From contig CM069439.1 of NCBI GenBank assembly GCA_035610365.1, forward strand, positions 868,001 to 932,000: a stretch of DNA of 64,000 nucleotides, written 5' to 3'. The position numbers and the translations under genes were made by a program. The DNA is from Aquatica leii (Eukaryota > Arthropoda > Insecta > Coleoptera > Lampyridae). This document shows, piece after piece, positions 23,702 through 34,040 of this stretch (position 1 is its first letter; each line of letters starts with the position of its first letter). A model generated the notes under the pieces. That model did no database searches, was not told the origin of the DNA, and saw only the letters and a list, made by a program, of their open reading frames with translations.

Positions 23702-26500
23702 TTAAATTGCAATTTCTCTGTTGGCCAATAAATGTTTAATATGACTTTTGAAACTAACAACGGATAAATTTTTAAGATTATTGGGTATTATGTTATACAA
23801 GTGTGCAATACCGTAAGTAAAAGAATTTTTGAAAATTTCTAGATTATGAGTTGGTATGGATAGGAGTTTTCTATTTCTTATATTAATATTATGAACATCT
23901 GTCCTATAGCGTATTTTGTAGTACAAGTAGGGGGGAGATGCAGAAGTTATTATTTTATGAAAGAAACATGCCAGATGTAGACTTCGCCGATCAGCCATGC
24001 ACAACCAGCCAGCCCATTTTAACGCATGCGAGACGCGTTCATATTTACGGATACCGTAGATAAAGCTTAAACAGGCGTCTTGTACTTTTGAATGCGATTA
24101 ATATCCACAGTCGTTAAACATTTATGGTACAATACATCACAAAATTAAAGTTAGATAAAATTAAGGAATCGCACAATAATAATTTAAGCTTTTGATTTAA
24201 AACATTTTTATGGGCAAATAAAATCTTATATGTGGAAAAAGATTTTTGAATTAACTTTGTAATGTGTTTAGTAAACCGTAAATCTGAATCTAGATAGACA
24301 CCTAGATTTTTATGAAATTTAACAACAGGTAGAGTATCGTTGTTAATTCGGATAGCTAATTTGTCGTGGACAAAATCCCGATGGCGTCGACTACCAAAAA
24401 TCATGACTGCTGATTTAGTAGGATTTATAATTAAGTTATGATTACTGGAATTGTTAATGAGGCGCGACAGATCGGAGTTAATTAATTTAATATTGTAATC
24501 CACTTCTAAAGGCGGAAATGACCGGTAAATCTGTGTATCATCAGCATACATATGAAAACTACAGTGTTTCAAACCCTTACAAAGAAAGGAAGTGTAGATA
24601 GAATATAAAGTAGGACCTAGAATTAAACCCTGAGGAACTCCAGATCTAACAACTTGCGGCAATGATAATTGATTGTTCATAAATACATATTGTAAACGAT
24701 CTTTTAAATAAGATGACATTAGTGAGATGGCACTATCACTGAGACCTACATAATGTAAAATTGACAATAGGAGTTTATGATTAATAGCGTCAAAGGCTTT
24801 GGAATAGTCGAGCATTACTAATGCCGTCACCTTGCCAGAATCTATTGCGCGAAAGATCTCATCAGTGACATCAGTTAATGCTGTGGCACAACCGTATCCC
24901 GCTCGAAACCCTGACTGTTTGAGTGGAAGTACATTAAATTTAGTTAAGTGGCTGTTCAACTGGGTGATAAGGATTTTTTCAAATATTTTGGAAAGGGTCG
25001 GAAGGATACTGATAGGACGAAGATCACCACAATTTAATGGATTATTGTTTTTTGGTAAAGGAATTATCTTAGAATGTTTCCAATTATTGGGAAAATAAGA
25101 TTCGTTTATGCAGCAGTTAAAAATATGACGAAGAAAGTGAGTTAGTAAAGGACAACATAGACGAATCATCTGAATGCTTAACCCATCTACACCCACTGAA
25201 CGTGATGACATTTTGAAAATTACCTTGTCAATATCATCTGAAATTGCTTTAAATATTAAAAAATCATTAATTTTTGACACACTATTAGAGTTGTAATAAT
25301 TCAAGAGATCCAAATTGGGCTCCGAATTATTCTGTAAGGAAGAAAAGAAACGGTTGATATTGTTTAGATTATTTAGATAATTAGGAATTTCCGGCTGTTT
25401 TTTATAGTGTATGCCTAAGGTTTTTAGTTGTTTCCATATATTTTTAGGACGTTGTTCTTGTGATAAGCTATTCAAAAATGCTTTTTTTTCATGTTTAATA
25501 GAGAACGTTGTATAATTACGTAACTGTTTGTAATAGCTCCAATCACTTTCAGAAAAAGTACGCTTAAACTTTTTAAGAGCTTTTTCACGCATAGCAATTA
25601 AAAGTTTGACATTTTCGGTGATCCATGGTGTTGCAGGTTTGTTAAATTTATAAGTGAGTAAAGGTGCATGTAGATTAAAAAGATGTAAAACGTGATAATT
25701 TAAAAATTCTATTTTTGATCAATATTAGAAATATCAAAGATTGTTTGCCAGGGAATAGAACGAAGGTCATATGAAAACAATTCTAAATCAAAATTTTTAA
25801 AACTTCTAAAAAGTACGTTCTACAGAAGAAGATGGTAAATGCGTTAATTCTAGTGTACAGTGCACTAAACAGTGATCCGCCAAATCGTGTACCTGGGTGA
25901 CTCCGGAGCATCCAATTGGTGACTCCACAAAGGTAATTATATAATCAATTAAAGTTGTAGAGTAATTTGTGATTCTAGTGGGTTCTGAAATAATTTGCTT
26001 TAGGTTATGGGAATCGAGTAAGTTGTTGATTTTTAAAAATCTGCTATCGGTAACAGTTAGTGCATTAATATTAAAATCGCCCATGCAAATAAACTCTTCT
26101 GTTACATGAAGCAGTTCAAAGAGGATGTCGTCAAATTTTTCATAAACTTTATGAAATTATTTTCTGGTCTATAGACTGCTCCCACAACAATGGTAATGCC
26201 ATTGACTATAATGCGAACCCAAACACACTCCAACCATTCTAAAATAGTTTTAGAAATTAATTCTGAATATATACTGTTTTTAACATAAATACTGACTCCC
26301 CCACCTCTTGTTTGTCTTTGTAAATGAAAGGCACGATAACCTGGAATTGTCAGTAAAATAGTGTCAAAATCCGGACTTAACCAGGTTTCTGTAACTCCCA
26401 TCACATCATAGCCCTCAGTTAATACATGTTGTTCAAAATTATTAAACTTCGGAATAAGAGATCGTACGTTTATATGGCCAAACTTAATCGTCATAGACAA
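23702..26500 (-). pseudogene. non-LTR retrotransposon ORF2: APE endonuclease + reverse transcriptase
   Basis: The endonuclease starts at about 26500 with KFGHINVRSLIPKF. It shows TETWLSPDFD, GGGVSIYVK, VVGAVYRPEN, then after a frameshift (about 26100) MGDFNINAL, DYIITF and ADHCL (the usual S-D-H is A-D-H). After a decayed linker (25592-25806), a 492-codon frame carries the RT: SRSVGVDGLSIQMI, GDLRPISILPTLSKIFEK, KQSGFRAGYGCATAL, LDYSKAFDAINH, GVPQGLILGPTLY, and the catalytic MYADDTQIY at about 24530-24553. The C-terminal part (23702-24004) sits in another frame and contains the typical YYKIRYRTDVH and SVVSFKSHIKHLL tail. The enzyme nicks target DNA and reverse-transcribes its own RNA there. 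Three or more frameshifts and two linker stops make it non-functional. Confidence 0.85.
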
Positions 26501-27139
26501 GTTTTATTTGAACATACTTACTATTACTATATATTATACTACTAAAGTAAGTGTTAAATATGGATACAAATAAATTGCAAGTAATTCGTAATATTTGATA
26601 CAGAGATAATCTCGAGGATAATCTACTCTAGTACTAAACGTAAATTTAAATTTAAAAATTTGACAAACGTAACAAAGGTAAGACAAGTGGCAACCTCAAG
26701 ACGAGCAGAAGAAAACACGGTGCGGGAAAATGGGCAAATTAGTTAAGCAGTAACGATAAATAACCCTTGACTTCAGACTTATATTACTTTCAAGGCCACA
26801 ACAATTAACCCTCAATCAAATCAATCTTAATTTTCTTTAGATAACTTAGATAACAAAAGACTCAATACTTCCTAACTAGCTAATTAACATAAAGGTAATG
26901 AAACGATTTAAATTAGTAAATTTACAACTTAACAATGTATATATAGTTATATATAAAAGAGAAAAATAAATATAGACTAATATGCAAAACAAAATTAGCA
27001 TTGTGCATGCAACCATTTTAACTAAACTAAAACAAGTTAAATGATTAAATTTACAAATTAATACATGTTTAAAGAAATGTGTTAAAACAAAATTTATATT
27101 AAGTAAGTAACAATAGCAGTTATTACCAAGTTAATTTGT

Positions 27140-27953
27140 AGTAGCAGAAGCCGTCATTGACCTAGTGCTGTAAGTACGAGATGCCTCACTTGGCTTCGGA
27201 ATACTTGCAAGTTCGTCGGCAGTAGTAACTGTACGAATATTCCCACTCGGAAGAGAAATAAAAATTCTGCCATCTACGGTCCATACTTTTTAATACCAAA
27301 AATATTTTTTGCTTGTAAATAAATATCAGCACGTTTTTGGTTAATAGTTCGACTATTGATGTACGGGTACCTTTTAAAAGTTTTTTGTTTTGAAAAACCA
27401 TTTTTCGCACCAAGTATGCACAGAATTTTATAACTATTGGCCTGTGTTTACCTTCTGACTTACGGCCAAGACGGTGGCAGTTGTCAACATCGCTGATTTT
27501 GATATTGGGAAGATTTAGTTTTGTGTTAATGAACTTGATTGCTACTACACTAGAGTCTTCGTTGGAAGCTTCTTCGACCCCATGTATTACTAGACAGTTT
27601 TTTCTAGAATAGCTTTCTAGTGCATCTATACAAATATCCTGATCGAGAATCATCTTTTTAAGAGAATTCAAATTGGAAATTAAGTTATTTTCGAAGTTCT
27701 CAAACTTTTTCAACAATTCAATTAAATGAGTTTTTTCTTCGGGTGAACCCAAATTTAATGCAGAATGAAGTTCTTTACGAAAATCTGCAATCGAATTCTT
27801 GCATGTTTTTTCAAGCGATGTCTGCATGCCTTCTAACGTTTGTTTGCCAGATTTTTTCATTATTTTAATAAATAATTTCCGTAACAATTGAATTACACGC
27901 AAACTTATATTAAACACTAAAAAAATTTTACAGCGAATTATTGATGTACTCAC
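27140..27953 (-). pseudogene. non-LTR retrotransposon ORF1 (coiled coil + RRM-like RNA-binding protein)
   Basis: The 255-codon frame begins within a Lys/Leu-rich stretch; KKSGKQTLEGMQTSLEK and HLIELLKKFENFENNLISNL suggest a coiled coil. Then comes the ORF1 signature ALESYSRKNCLVIHGVEE, SDVDNCHRLGRKSEGKHRP and IVIKFCAYLVRKMVFQNKK, i.e. the non-canonical RRM and its C-terminal extension in CR1/Jockey/L1-type ORF1 proteins. These coat the element RNA and act as nucleic-acid chaperones. Near 27360 the frame shifts: the last part of the family (IKK, VWTVDGRIFISLPSGN, TADELASIPKPSE) continues in another frame to about 27140. Confidence 0.75.
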
Positions 27954-27960
27954 AATTAAT

Positions 27961-28444
27961 TATTATACGTTTGATTGGATTTTTTAGTTATTTGCACTAT
28001 TAAATTATAGCAATAGTAAATAATGTTAAAAATGAAAAACGCATAAGCATTTAGATACCGCCAGTTTATATACATATGTATAACTGATAACTAAATTCCA
28101 CAATAGTCTTTCGATAAATATTTATTCTAACAACGAAAAGATGTTGCACATATTGTTCACTGCGTTATGCGTCGTTTTAGTAATTAGATAATTATTTAAA
28201 GCTTGTATTAAATTGAGAATTAATTGCGGAGCCACGAAAGCGACGTCTACTCCGACATGAGTTCTTACCGATTGATTTATTTCTGTTGTCAACAACATCA
28301 AAAGACTGCAGGTCCGTAATTTGCGATTGATTTTGCTAAAAATTTTGTTTTTTTTAAATGTTTTAATGGAACTTTTATTTTGACATTTTTTTGCTTGGTT
28401 TTATGGTATAATTTCACCTGCTAATATAAGAAACCGTTAATTAG
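27961..28444. other. no recognisable gene
   Basis: Region upstream of the CR1-group ORF1. It may include the element's 5' UTR. No other signal. Confidence 0.4.
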
Positions 28445-28540
28445 TTATTCCCTGTGTGTCGTAACATACGGCGGGTCCGTTTTTTAATAAAATGGTAACA
28501 TTGCGTGATTATCCGTGATTCCAATAAACGGCGGGCACTG
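28445..28540. repeat. pogo-type element terminus
   Basis: Ends GGCGGGCACTG followed by TA (28541-28542), i.e. a terminus CAGTGCCCGCCGTTTATTGG on the other strand, next to a TA dinucleotide as in pogo/Tigger insertions. The inner part (CCGTTTTTTAATAAAATGG, TAACATT) is shared with the repeat block at 38215-38260. A partner left terminus was not found, so this is a truncated end. Confidence 0.5.
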
Positions 28541-28638
28541 TATTATAAGTACTATACTAAATTGCAGAAGGTAATTTGGTTTCATGTAAATTAGTTGTTG
28601 TTCTGAGGAATCTATTAATTACTATTTCTATTTTTGTA

Positions 28639-28818
28639 CTACTTATTGAATTGCACATTAAGCACTTTGCCATTATCATTACTAATGATTTCAAAGTACT
28701 TGCCATTTAAAATATCTAGAAGAGGTTCTTTTTTATTATTATCGGTACTTTGTTCTACAAGTTTTCTAACGTATTTATGTGTAATGCTACTGTATTTTTG
28801 ACGTTCAGTCGTTGTCAT
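28639..28818 (-). CDS. 59-codon open frame of unknown function
   Basis: Starts with ATG (MTTTERQKYSSITHKYVRK), is acidic/basic mixed, and ends GKYFEIISNDNGKVLNVQF. The final part recalls the strand just before the first Cys pair of BED-type zinc fingers in hAT-related proteins ('F-x-I-I-x-x-x-x-G-K-x-x-x-V-x-C'), but the cysteines are not there and the frame ends. It may be an exon or a broken N-terminus of a transposon gene. Confidence 0.3.
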   Translation of the reverse strand: MTTTERQKYSSITHKYVRKLVEQSTDNNKKEPLLDILNGKYFEIISNDNGKVLNVQFNK

Positions 28819-29379
28819 CGATTTTCATGTGTCAAGCATACCAATCATTCCACGAAATAATTAAAAAACACACTAAAAACAATGAAAAAAAAAATAAAAG
28901 CTGTGCAAAGTACTTGAAAAAAATGGATTTAAAATCTAAGATCCAAAATAAACGTTAAAAATGTATTTGAAATTTAAGTATTTAGAATACCTACTGCCCA
29001 GTCCTGCTTGTACATAATATTCAGATGTTGCTTTTGCATAGTATTTAATTTTTTTTAATCGGTAAGGTTACTATTGGCCACAGTTTGTAAAATTTTGTAA
29101 AATTTTTTGATAAAATGATCATTTGCCCTAGTTATATTTGCACTGCATCTGTAGTTGACAAAGAACGTACTTGCGGTGTTTACATCATTTGAACTTTCAC
29201 TACCTTGATGAGGTTAATCAATAATTAACCTAAGCTCTTTTTCTAATTCTTCTTTTTCCCGTTTTTGATTTTTTTTTACCAAATGGGTAGGCTTCTTGTC
29301 GTTTTTGTTTATTGTTAACTAGTTTGAGATTTTTTATTTTATGTAAGTATTATTTTATTTGTCTTAACAAGATATATTG
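28819..29379. other. no recognisable gene
   Basis: AT-rich, with frames too degraded to assign. Confidence 0.4.
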
Positions 29380-30005
29380 TGCATTCTGAAGAAGGTGTTC
29401 AGTCAATACTTGCGTTTTTATCAATTATTGTCAGAAACATTTTATTCTTTACAAAAACAGTGGTATGTTCAATAATAACTTTTTGAGTTAGTTGAAGCGT
29501 ATACATTTAGTATTTTAAACTTAAAACAACTCCTCTTGTTTTTGCTGGAGTTTCTTTATTGAACTTAAATAATATAGGTCGACAATATCTGCTGGACGAG
29601 GGTGCTAGATTTTTTCATATTATTCGTTGCTTTTTAGTATCAACTAATTTTAACGAAACTAAAGAAGCAATAAAAAAATTTGCGTCTAAAATAAATTTAC
29701 TATTCCCAGATAAAATTTGTTTATAATGGGATGATTTTTACTTTTAATATTATTTGTATGACATCTGATATATGAACAGAGTCAATTTTTAAGGTTTTTT
29801 ACCGTGTGATTTAGATTTTGAATTGTAACCTGGTTTTTATACCCGTAACAGTTATTCTATCAGAATAACATTCCGGTTTGGTTTCAGCTAATCTTTTATA
29901 AGATGGTAGTATTGTAAATCTCTTCTTATTTAGAAGGTTCTTTATTAGTTGATATTTGTCCTTAGATATGTTTAAATCTATGTCATTGGCGAAAACTTCT
30001 TTTTT
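29380..30005 (-). pseudogene. decayed copy of a multi-copy insect hypothetical protein (RPI..FxKET family)
   Basis: The first block (about 29818-30000) reads DIDLNISKDKYQLIKNLL, ILPSYKRLAETKPECYSDRITVTG. Lower down, in other frames, come SRYCRPILFKFNKET (about 29590), MFLTIIDKNASID and TPSSECTIY (about 29380-29450). I recognise the order ('L-S..Y..I', 'P-S-Y-x-x-x-x-x-K-x-x-C-Y', 'R-P-I-x-F-x-F-x-K-E-T', 'L-T-M-I-D-G-K', 'S-S-x-x-C') as that of a long uncharacterised protein repeated in many insect and some cnidarian genomes. That is memory, not a search. Its repetitive nature suggests a mobile element, but the biochemical role is unknown. Stops and frameshifts are frequent. Confidence 0.5.
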
Positions 30006-31249
30006 TGAGAAATTTCATACGTTTTTACATTTGTTTTCAAGCTATCTTTTAATTCGAGTGATCAATATTTTATTTTTTTAATAATAATTTTTGCATGTGA
30101 GAAACTAATTATTAATTTTGTAGCTTTCTTTTTCGTTGTTACTTAAAAAGACTCATTATAGACGTTTAATCAATCTTGGTTATTAGATATAAATCGATCT
30201 TTTTTTCCATTTTGATTGAAATGTTTTTTGTATATTAGCTTTAACGCAAGTGAATCGCATTTCGGTTAAATTGTAATTATCGTTTAAAAAAATTTATCTG
30301 TTGTTATGTACATACTTTCCATGTTTAATGAATGCCATACACAAACTGTTCACTTTAATTTTGATTACAGATTTTTTTTCAGGTTTAAATTAGATCACTA
30401 CTAATGGTAATATGTAGCCACTGTAATTTAGATTCCTTTATATACGTTTTCAATAATAAATATAAAAAAGAACAAGTGCAATACATGTACGCACATATAT
30501 GCAAAATATAGATAAAAAGTGATATACTAATTGGGGATATTATTGAAGTTAACATCTTACCAAAATTAATAATATTTATTGGTAGCATTAAGTAAAATAT
30601 TTTTTTACATCAGTACTGTAACTTGAAACAATAAATTGTCTTTATCATCATCAGGCTCGAGGCCAACGCATGCTTCATAGAAGTTGAACATTTTACACAC
30701 ATTCACATGTCAAGTTGGTCCTCTGTTTCACAAGCTTTACATAAATATGACTCCTGTGTAGTTTGTTTAGTAGACTGAGTGATAGCACTTTACTGTTTGG
30801 AGTTTTGGAGTTAAAAACACTTTGGATGATTGGCCAGGTTTCTCAATGAAAAAGGTTTTTGTTATTTGCTGAGCTTTGTAGTTCAATGCTTTACAGCTCC
30901 ACTTTGCAAACATGATAGTCGGAAAATATGTCAACTAAAAAAATTAATTTGAAATTTTTGCCGCTATAAATAATTTCTTCAATCATAATTGAGAATTCGA
31001 AGTTGGTACATTCACAATTAAAAGTTGGTTAAAAGTAAATTATGACAGTTTATAGCTGACATTTTCCGCGTGCGTTTTATTAATTACTAATTCATTTTAT
31101 TGTGTTCCAGTGTTACTCTTGTTAATTAAAATCAGTTTTTTTTGAAGACTACTTTGTTGTTTTATTTGTGAAATACAGGTATGTATTTACAAATGTTTTA
31201 ATAACATGTAAATATAATGTAAGTTTTATGTTTAAAGGTTATCATTATT
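30006..31249. other. no gene; upstream part of a transposon
   Basis: No coding signal. Part may be the 5' region of the transposon whose transposase starts at 31250. A weak candidate terminus, TA then CATCAGTACTGTAACTTG (about 30607), faces a loosely similar CAGTGTAACTAAT on the opposite strand at about 32830. The pairing is poor. Confidence 0.3.
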
Positions 31250-32554
31250 ATGGCTGGAACTACGAAGAAAACTATCCATTCTGAGGCTCGAAACATTATC
31301 AAAAATGTTATTCAGTTCTTCGATAGTCAAAAAGCTGCTGGTGAATGGGCATTACCTTTGGACAAGGCAACCGAACTTGCAGCGGCTGCTGTTGGGAAAT
31401 CAGTGGCTACAATTTGGAAATTTAGAAAAGAAGCTGCTGTAGCTGACGTAATCTCCTAGAATCACCTTCGAAAAAAAGGAGAAGCGGAGGATCCAACAAA
31501 ATAGTGATGGATGAGTGCGATTTAGGAATTTTAAAAAGAACAGTGCAAGAGGTTTACACGGTTGACAAGCAAGTGCCAACGTTAAAAATTTTAGTGAGTA
31601 AAATGCAAGACAAGATTAATTATACTGGCGGACAAAAAGCATTCGAAAACATCTTTTAAGAATTGGCTTCAAATTTAAAAAATGTGAAAACCGACGAAAA
31701 TTGCTCATGGAACGCAATGATATGGTAGCTTGGCGTTCTCGTTATCTACGAAAGTTGAGAGAAAACGCTGCTCTCGGAGAAAATAAAATACCAATTACAT
31801 ATTTAGACGAAACTTTTATTCACCCATCTTATAAGGTCAGTAAGTGCTGGCAGTCAAAGGACCAACCAGGTGTATATAGAGCTGATCGTTCTGGTCATCG
31901 GTACATTATTGTACACGCAGGTGGTGCGTATGGATTTGTTAACAACGGGTTATTAATTTTTAAATCTAAAAGCAAATCAGGAAATTACCACGACGACATG
32001 AATCATCATAATTTTATGCAGTGGATCGAAAAACAGTTAATCCCAATTTGCCACCAAATGGAATCGCTGTTTTGGATAATGCACCGTACCACAGTGTTCA
32101 AATCAACAAACCTCCAACCCAAGCCACAAGAAAGCAGGAAATTAGAGACTGGCTTAAAAGTAACGAGGTTTCAACAACTGGGGATATGCGGAAATCCAAA
32201 TTGGTAAAAAAGATTGGCTACACTAAAGCATTATATGTAGACGAAATTTAAAAAAAAACATGGACATACCGTGTTACGTTGCCTCCATATCATTGCGATC
32301 TTAATCCCATTGAGTTCATATGGAGTTTGGCTAAACATAAGGTTGCAATGAATAATGTACAGCAAAACGCCAAGGAAATCGAGGTGTTAGTAAGAAATGC
32401 GTTTGATGAAATCACAGAATTAGATTGGCAAAAACAGTGCATGCACGTGGATCAGTTGGCTCAAGAAATGTGGGTGAACGATGGATTAAATGACGATGTA
32501 GTGGAAAACTTTAAATTTGTAGTGAATACTGGTTCATCGGAAGATGACACATAA
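31250..32554 (+). pseudogene. IS630/Tc1/mariner transposase with an inserted SAP-like domain between catalytic residues 2 and 3
   Basis: Four frame segments make up the protein. The HTH region (31250-31459) carries ATELAAAAVGKSVATIWKFRKE. A linker (frame 1, to 31659) has KKRRSGGSNK, VQEVYTVDKQVPTLKIL. The third segment (to about 32040) carries the first catalytic Asp in TYLDETFIHPSY (31806) and GLLIFKSK, DDMNHHNFMQWIE. The fourth carries the second Asp in AVLDNAPYHSV (32075) and the Glu in LPPYHCDLNPIEFIW (32312). The Asp-to-Glu gap is 78 residues, far larger than the ~34-40 of usual Tc1/mariner enzymes. The extra stretch (ATRKQEIRDWLKS, TTGDMRKSKLVKKI) looks like a helix-loop-helix of SAP type. 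Three frameshifts and an in-frame TAA (32249) disable it. The function in an intact copy would be cut-and-paste transposition. Confidence 0.78.
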
Positions 32555-32890
32555 GTACTTGTTCAATTAATTTTAATTTCAATTTAAGGATTAATTTGTG
32601 TTACTAAAAATTGCCAAGCTAATAACTTATTCGTTTATTCGACAAAATATAAAACTTGAATACAATTAAGATAAGCAAAAGGAATTTTATAAATCTTAAG
32701 TTATTTAAAACTGTTTCTGTAAAATTTAATATTGTTACTAAAAATTGTATATTCATGTTTTGGGTTTTAAGTTTAATAAAGTATTTCTTTTATAGATATG
32801 TTTCTTTCTAATTTTGTAAAGAAAAAAATTAGTTACACTGGTTATGCAGCACACAATACATTTATGTGTATCCAACAATATACATTTAAA

Positions 32891-34040
32891 TTAAGCGCCC
32901 AAATACTTTTTTTGGGATTGTACCATACAAGCTACTGTAGCGCCGGTATCCCCTCTCCAACTATCTTGTTTGCTCTGTGAACCTGTACACCTGTTGTTTT
33001 CTGCTGCGTTATTCTTTCCATTAGTAGGAGTCGGAAGCAGTTCCTGCAAAGACTTATTCATTGTAACTGAAAAAAATTGATTAGAAACTGTATTGATTTT
33101 TCTAGCTGCCAATGGAACATCGTCGTCTAAAGAAATGTCACCCTCTGCCGTTGGAAAACTTTCGTTTGACCTTTTAGTGTCTCTATTATGCTTTCCGATT
33201 ATTGCGTCAGGCATGGCTCACTCCGTTGGTAAAGAAGGTGCAAAAACTGCATCGGGTATTGTATTAAAATTTAGGGAGAGCAATTTTGTACTTCTAAATA
33301 CGCCTATAATTGTTTCTGGCCTTATTTAAGCTTTGTTGAGGGCAAGTATCTCAATATCGCAAAGGTTCCTGGTATGCTTTAAAAGACCAAATACAGCTTT
33401 AGCAAAAGGCTGTAGCTCGTGCGTAGTGTTTGATGGCAAACAGAATAAGGTGATACCAACAATAGTAAAATCAAAGTTACTAGAAACTCTATCAAACACA
33501 AAAAAGAGTGTCTGGCGGTTTATACTGAGCAAAATGTCTTAGAAAGCCACTGAGGAGTTGTGTCGTCATAGACCCTTTAGGATCACTTTTTACAAGAAAT
33601 TCATGAGATAACTTGTCGAAAAATCTTTGCTTTAAACGTTTTTCTCAAAACAGTATCAAAGACGGAACAGAGTTGCTCATAGCATTGTAACAAGCCGCAA
33701 CCGTGACATTCTCTGCATGCTCAAACCCCACCATATGAACCCATTTTACTCTCTTCTCAAACATAACACGTTGTTGTTGGTGTAGGATAAGACTGCTGCC
33801 TTTCTTGTTTATATTAAAAGTATTTTAAAGTTTATTTCTAATCTTCAATCTTGCCATAACTTCGGAAATCTTTATGAAATAATCAGATACCTTGTTAAGT
33901 TTTTGAGCGCGTGCAGGATTTATAGGTTGCGTCTTTCGTACAGATAAATAGATATGTCCTTTCAGAAACAAAAACAGCAAGCTGTTTTTTGTTGTTAAAT
34001 TTATTGGGAATGTGGTTTAAATCACAATACTCAATTTTGA
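32891..34040 (-). pseudogene. pogo/Tigger-type DDE_1 transposase (decayed)
   Basis: Minus-strand blocks in order are: an N-terminal segment near 33860-33960 (LSVRKTQPINPARAQKLNKVSDYF, similar to the 'L-R-x-P-E..S-x-A-R' region before the DDE core); HMVGFEHAENVTVAACYNAMSN, PKGSMTTQLLSGFLRHFAQYK (33545-33740); FCLPSNTTHELQPFAKAVFGLLKH (33326-33532); and a C-terminal tail (32891-33214) ending WRGDTGATVACM, a relic of a Cys-rich finger. The third catalytic Asp of pogo enzymes lies in 'L-Q-P-L-D'; here it reads LQPFA, so the residue is lost. Several stops and frameshifts occur. No convincing TIRs flank it. Confidence 0.68.

Larger units (their letters stand above)
23360..27960 (-). mobile_element. 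CR1/Jockey-group non-LTR retrotransposon, nearly full length, inactive
   Basis: A complete two-gene layout on the minus strand: ORF1 (27140-27953), a ~600-bp spacer, then an APE endonuclease plus reverse transcriptase ORF2 (23702-26500). The 3' region ends near an AATAAA-like motif and a short TA-rich tail at about 23360-23390. A purine-rich AAAAG run lies at about 23460-23485. ORF2 shows at least three frameshifts and ORF1 one near its end, so this copy cannot move by itself. Because both ORFs are still easy to read, it is one of the younger elements in the window. Confidence 0.8.

Noticed and set aside
24832-25098. 88-codon plus-strand frame
   Set aside because: It is antisense to the RT domain of the CR1-group element and mirrors its codon structure.
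32891-33542. Plus-strand frames at 33093-33329 and 33333-33542
   Set aside because: They are antisense shadows of the pogo-type transposase on the minus strand.
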